Assembly (NCBI GenBank): GCA_016875395.1 | Contig: VGRF01000023.1 | Location: 1 to 64,000 of the forward strand | Length of the DNA stretch: 64,000 bases | Reading direction: 5' to 3' | From: Deltaproteobacteria bacterium | GTDB lineage: Bacteria > Myxococcota_A > UBA9160 > UBA6930 | Part shown: one piece after another, positions 60,927 to 64,000 of the stretch | Layout of the letters: the number at the start of each line of letters is the position of its first letter | Numbering within the stretch: the stretch's first letter is position 1 | Made by a program: the position numbers and the translations under genes | The notes under the pieces: model-generated | Told to the model about the DNA's origin: nothing | Seen by the model: the letters and a program-made list of their open reading frames with translations, nothing else | Database searches by the model: none

Positions 60927-62168
60927 ATGCATCAAGGTGGCCCCCTCACAGGTCTGCGCGTGATCGAATCCTCGCTGCTCGGTCCCGGCGCGATCGGCAC
61001 GCATCTGTCGGATCTCGGCGCCGACGTGATCAAGGTCGAGTCGCCCGCCGGCGACTACATCCGCGACATGACGTGGCCCATCGTCGAGGGCGTCTCGTTG
61101 CTGCACCTGCACGTGCACCGCGGCAAGAAGAGCATCGTGCTCGACCTGAAGACTGCGGAAGGCGCGCAGATCTACAAAGACCTCGTCGCGAAGTCCGACG
61201 TCGTGATCGAGGCGATGCGGCCCGGCTCGCTCGCGGCGCGCGGCCTCGGTTATCAGGATCTGCGCGCGATCAACCCGAAGATCGTCTTCTGCAACATCTC
61301 CGGCTACGGCGCGACCGGGCCGTATCGCGACCTGGCCTCGCACGGCATCGCGTACGACACCTGGGGCGGCGCGATCAAGCCCGAGTACGACGCCGACGGC
61401 TTCTGCTTCATCCCCGAGCACGCCTCGATCGGCATGCACGCGGGCCCGATGTTCGGCGCGCTCGGCATCCTCGCGGCAGTGATCCGCGCGCGCGCCACCG
61501 GCGAAGGCTGCGAGCTGGAAGTCGGCCAGAGCGACGCGACCGCATACATGGACTGGTATCGCATCGAGAGCTGGCTCGCGTACAACCGGCCCGAGGATGT
61601 TGTTACGGGCAACAAGTCCGACAACTACTTCCGCCGCGCGCCGGGCACGGCCGGCATGAAGGAAGGCGTGCGATACCAGATCTACGAGAGCTCCGACGCG
61701 CACGTGCTGTTCATGGCCTCGGAGCAGGCGTTCTGGAAGAACTTCTGCCTGTGCGTGGGCCGACCGGATCTCTTCGAGCGCTGGCCGGGCTCGAAGTACG
61801 CGGACCACGCGCGCGGCAATCGCGAGCTGCAGGCGATCCTGCGCGACATCTTCAAGACGAAGACCGCGAAGGAGTGGATCGCGCTCGGCGAGGAGAAGGA
61901 CTTCCCGATCGCGCCGTTCAACACGCCGAAGACCATCGTCGACGATCCGCAGTTCAAGGATCGCTTCCCGCTCTACACGGTGGAGCAGTGCGGCGCCGAG
62001 ATGCTCCCGTACCCGGTGAAGTTCCCCGGCGAGGCGTTGCCTGTTCCGGCGAAGGCGCCGAGCGCCGGACAGCACACGGACGAAGTGCTGGCGCGTGTGC
62101 TGGGCAAGAGCGCGGGCGAGCTCGCGACGCTGCGCAGCGCGGGCGTCTTCGGCAAGCCGAAGGCGTGA
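60927..62168 (+). CDS. CaiB/BaiF-fold protein lacking catalytic Asp
   Basis: A 413-residue CaiB/BaiF homologue, complete in length, with LGADVIKVESPAGDYIRDM and KKSIVLDLKTAEGAQIYKDL. At the nucleophile position formyl-CoA transferase has IGDSGTGMH; this protein reads SIGMHAGPMFG, so Met170 replaces Asp. The enzyme therefore cannot form the usual aspartyl-CoA anhydride and may be a racemase-like or non-catalytic partner. ATG 60927 is 27 bases after the dehydrogenase stop. A TTGTTACGG word lies at 61600. Confidence 0.88.
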   Translation: MHQGGPLTGLRVIESSLLGPGAIGTHLSDLGADVIKVESPAGDYIRDMTWPIVEGVSLLHLHVHRGKKSIVLDLKTAEGAQIYKDLVAKSDVVIEAMRPGSLAARGLGYQDLRAINPKIVFCNISGYGATGPYRDLASHGIAYDTWGGAIKPEYDADGFCFIPEHASIGMHAGPMFGALGILAAVIRARATGEGCELEVGQSDATAYMDWYRIESWLAYNRPEDVVTGNKSDNYFRRAPGTAGMKEGVRYQIYESSDAHVLFMASEQAFWKNFCLCVGRPDLFERWPGSKYADHARGNRELQAILRDIFKTKTAKEWIALGEEKDFPIAPFNTPKTIVDDPQFKDRFPLYTVEQCGAEMLPYPVKFPGEALPVPAKAPSAGQHTDEVLARVLGKSAGELATLRSAGVFGKPKA

Positions 62169-62196
62169 CGCACCCCAACAACCGCCGCGCCGCCGC

Positions 62197-62565
62197 GTGA
62201 GCCGCGCGTTCCGCATCGCTGCGGGCGCCATGGCGGCGGTCTTCGTCGCCTGCGCCGCGGCGCAGTGGAACGATCCCGACGCGCTCTACTGGATCGCGCT
62301 GTACGCCGTCGCCGCGCTCCTCGCCGCGCGCGCCGCGCATGGCGAGCTGCCGCGCATCCCGATCGCGGCGGCGCTCGCGATGTACGTGTTTCTCGCGCTG
62401 CGCATGGCGCCGAGCCTCTTCGCCGCGCGCGAGGAGGCGTTCACGCACTGGCAGATGCTCGATTCGAGCGACGAGCTCGCGCGCGAGGCGGGCGGCGTCG
62501 CGCTGTGTGCGCTGTGGAGCGCGGTGCAGGCGTGGCAGGCGTTTCGGCGGCGCGCGCCGTCCTGA
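62197..62565 (+). CDS. TMEM220-like membrane protein
   Basis: A 122-residue membrane protein with three or four helices. The motif AQWNDPDALYWIALYAVAALLA is characteristic of the transmembrane 220 family, whose function is unknown. The start is GTG 62197, giving RAFRIAAGAMAAVFVACAA as the first helix. It is 28 bases after the CoA-transferase-fold gene and 22 bases before a metallo-beta-lactamase-fold gene, all in the same direction. Confidence 0.78.
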   Translation: MSRAFRIAAGAMAAVFVACAAAQWNDPDALYWIALYAVAALLAARAAHGELPRIPIAAALAMYVFLALRMAPSLFAAREEAFTHWQMLDSSDELAREAGGVALCALWSAVQAWQAFRRRAPS

Positions 62566-62587
62566 TCATCTGCTTCGAGGAGGGCCT

Positions 62588-63976
62588 GTGATTCGCATCG
62601 TCTCGCTCTCGTTCGCGATGTGCTTTGCGAGTGTGCTCGCGGCGACTGCCCAGCAAGACCCGCGCGCGCTCCTCATGCGCGAGCACCCCGAGCTCGCGGC
62701 TGCGCTGCAGCGCGACGCAGGCTTCGGCGGCGCGAGCTCCGCGCTCGTCGCGAATCGCATGCACTCGCGCGATGCCGCGGCGATCGCGGACTCGCGCGCG
62801 AAGACGAGCGTCGAGGAAGTCGCGCCGCGCACGTGGCTGATTCGCATGCCGTTCGTGAACGCCGTGCTGTTCGAGACGAGCGACGGCCTCGTGCTCGTCG
62901 ACGCAGGACACTCACCCGGCGGCCCGGGACTGCTCGACGCGATTCGCAGCGTGAGCAAGCAGCGCATCCACACCGTGATCTACACGCACAGCCACGCGGA
63001 TCACGCGTTCGGCACGTGGGCGCTGCTCGAAGCGGGCGAGAAGCCCGAGATCGTCGCGGCCGAGGAGCTGCTGGGCGGCTTCGAGTTGTTACTGAAGCTG
63101 CGCGGCTCGATCGCGAAGTACAACAATCAGCGCTTCGAGGACGGCCCCGCGACGCGCGACGACTTCGTGTGGCCCACGCGCACGTTCCGCGGATCGCTCA
63201 CGCTGAAGATCGGCGGCGAAGACTTCGTGCTCACGCACTGCAAGGGCGAGACGGACGACCAGCTCTGGGTGTGGGTGCCGAGCCGCCGCGCGCTCGCGAG
63301 CGCCGACTACTACCAGGGCTTCTTCCCGAACGCGGGCAACCCGAAACGCATGCTGCGCGACATCGACGCCTGGGCGCAGGGTCTGCGCGACATGGCCGCG
63401 CGCGAGCCCGCGTTGTTGTTGCCCGCGCACGGTGAAGCCCTGCGCGACCCGCAGCAGATTCGCGGCGAGCTGCTCGCCCTCGCCGAGGCCTTTCAGTCCG
63501 TGATCGATCAGACCCTCGCGCACCTGAACGCGGGCCTGCGCAAGGACGAGATTCCGCTGCGCGTCGCGTTGCCGCCTCATCTCGCGAGCCGGCCCACGCT
63601 GCGGGTCAACTACACGAGCGTCGCCGACGTCTCGCGCATGGTGCTGAAGAAATACACGGGCTGGTGGGACGACGTGCTCTCGCACTGGAGCCCCGCGCCG
63701 CTCGCCGAGGAAGCGCGCACGCTCGTCGAGCTCGCGGGCGGCAGCGCGCGCGTGGCGGAGAAGGCGCGCGCGCTGGTCGCGGAAGGCAACCTCGCGCTCG
63801 CCTCGCACCTCGCGGACTGGGCGTGGCACGCGGACCCGAACGATCCCGTCGCGCAGCAGCTCGTGGTCGACGTCTACGTCGCGCGCGCGATCGATCCGCG
63901 CTCGCTGCTGCAGGAGCGCATGGAGTACTTGGCGCGCGCAGCGGAGGCGCGGGGACGGCTCGCGCTCGGGCAGTAA
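62588..63976 (+). CDS. Metallo-beta-lactamase-fold protein with alkyl-sulfatase dimerisation domain
   Basis: A 462-residue exported hydrolase. A signal peptide (IRIVSLSFAMCFASVLAATAQ) is followed by the MBL fold with THSHADHAFGT as zinc ligands and the later LTHCKGETDDQLWVWVPSR. The C-terminal helical region (about 370-440, EEARTLVELAGGSARVAEKARALVAEGNLALASHLADW) matches the alkyl-sulfatase dimerisation domain. The SCP-like third domain of SdsA1 is absent. It may cleave alkyl sulfates or related esters. The start is GTG 62588 with GAGGAGGGCC upstream, and the stop at 63976 lies within the window. Confidence 0.85.
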   Translation: MIRIVSLSFAMCFASVLAATAQQDPRALLMREHPELAAALQRDAGFGGASSALVANRMHSRDAAAIADSRAKTSVEEVAPRTWLIRMPFVNAVLFETSDGLVLVDAGHSPGGPGLLDAIRSVSKQRIHTVIYTHSHADHAFGTWALLEAGEKPEIVAAEELLGGFELLLKLRGSIAKYNNQRFEDGPATRDDFVWPTRTFRGSLTLKIGGEDFVLTHCKGETDDQLWVWVPSRRALASADYYQGFFPNAGNPKRMLRDIDAWAQGLRDMAAREPALLLPAHGEALRDPQQIRGELLALAEAFQSVIDQTLAHLNAGLRKDEIPLRVALPPHLASRPTLRVNYTSVADVSRMVLKKYTGWWDDVLSHWSPAPLAEEARTLVELAGGSARVAEKARALVAEGNLALASHLADWAWHADPNDPVAQQLVVDVYVARAIDPRSLLQERMEYLARAAEARGRLALGQ

Positions 63977-64000
63977 CAACCGCCCGTTACTTCTCGTCCT

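Overview
This is a GC-rich window (about 68-70% G+C judged by eye, not computed). It is packed with CoA-thioester catabolism genes and carries no phage, plasmid, CRISPR, tRNA or rRNA signals. F420-type luciferase-like oxidoreductases, a single-chain indolepyruvate ferredoxin oxidoreductase, PEP-CTERM surface proteins, HD-GYP signalling, family III CoA-transferases, amidohydrolase-2 proteins and a cytochrome P450 occur together. That mix suggests an uncultured deltaproteobacterium-like lineage (Myxococcota, Binatota or Desulfobacterota type). This placement is inference from gene content only.

Layout. 195-9349 (+): thiolase, SDR, luciferase-like oxidoreductase, two DUF35 proteins, two thiolase-fold proteins that lack the nucleophilic Cys, an acyl-CoA synthetase, a Nudix hydrolase and a small Cys-rich protein. 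9356-14016: enoyl-CoA hydratase (-), a PEP-CTERM protein, a pair of acyl-CoA dehydrogenases, and a ~313-bp palindrome. 14036-17380 (-): ClpP-like protease and a large secreted CehA/McbA-type PHP metallohydrolase. 17484-20931 (+): CoA-transferase, SDR, isochorismatase-fold protein, methyltransferase. 20996-26149 (-): TetR, HlyD-type and RND efflux operon with a clear operator and a small coupled ORF. 26213-31830 (-): lipoprotein, amidohydrolase, indolepyruvate ferredoxin oxidoreductase. 31998-34678 (+): luciferase-like oxidoreductase and SulP transporter. 34675-39102 (-): overlapping genes for a PEP-CTERM protein, a secreted protein, a HAMP protein, a pseudopilin and an HD-GYP phosphodiesterase broken at a G8 tract. 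39282-44122 (+): acyl-CoA dehydrogenase pair, frameshifted tandem-GFA gene, secreted protein, sulfotransferase. 45234-50541 (+): HMG-CoA-synthase-fold/DUF35 fusion, thiolase, two enoyl-CoA hydratases, acyl-CoA dehydrogenase. 50725-56110: small membrane protein, two amidohydrolases, SDR (-), P450 and thioesterase. 56227-63976: lipoprotein (-), CoA-transferase, MaoC-type hydratase pair, acyl-CoA dehydrogenase, CoA-transferase, TMEM220-like protein and an alkyl-sulfatase-like metallo-beta-lactamase.

How it fits together. Acid activation (synthetase, CoA-transferases), alpha,beta-dehydrogenation, hydration, 3-hydroxy oxidation and C-C cleavage (thiolases and DUF35-partnered, probably aldolase-type thiolase-fold proteins) are all present, several times over. 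The overall style resembles degradation of branched or cyclic substrates such as steroid or isoprenoid side chains. The substrate cannot be read from the sequence.

The strongest unexplained signal is a DNA word, TTGTTASGG (S = C or G). I counted 17 exact copies on the two strands, in several reading frames and also between genes, where base composition predicts fewer than one. Other points of note are catalytic-residue losses in several family members (ClpP Asp to Asn, CoA-transferase Asp to Met, thiolase Cys to Gly), the G8 tract inside the HD-GYP gene, and three families of intergenic inverted or direct repeats.
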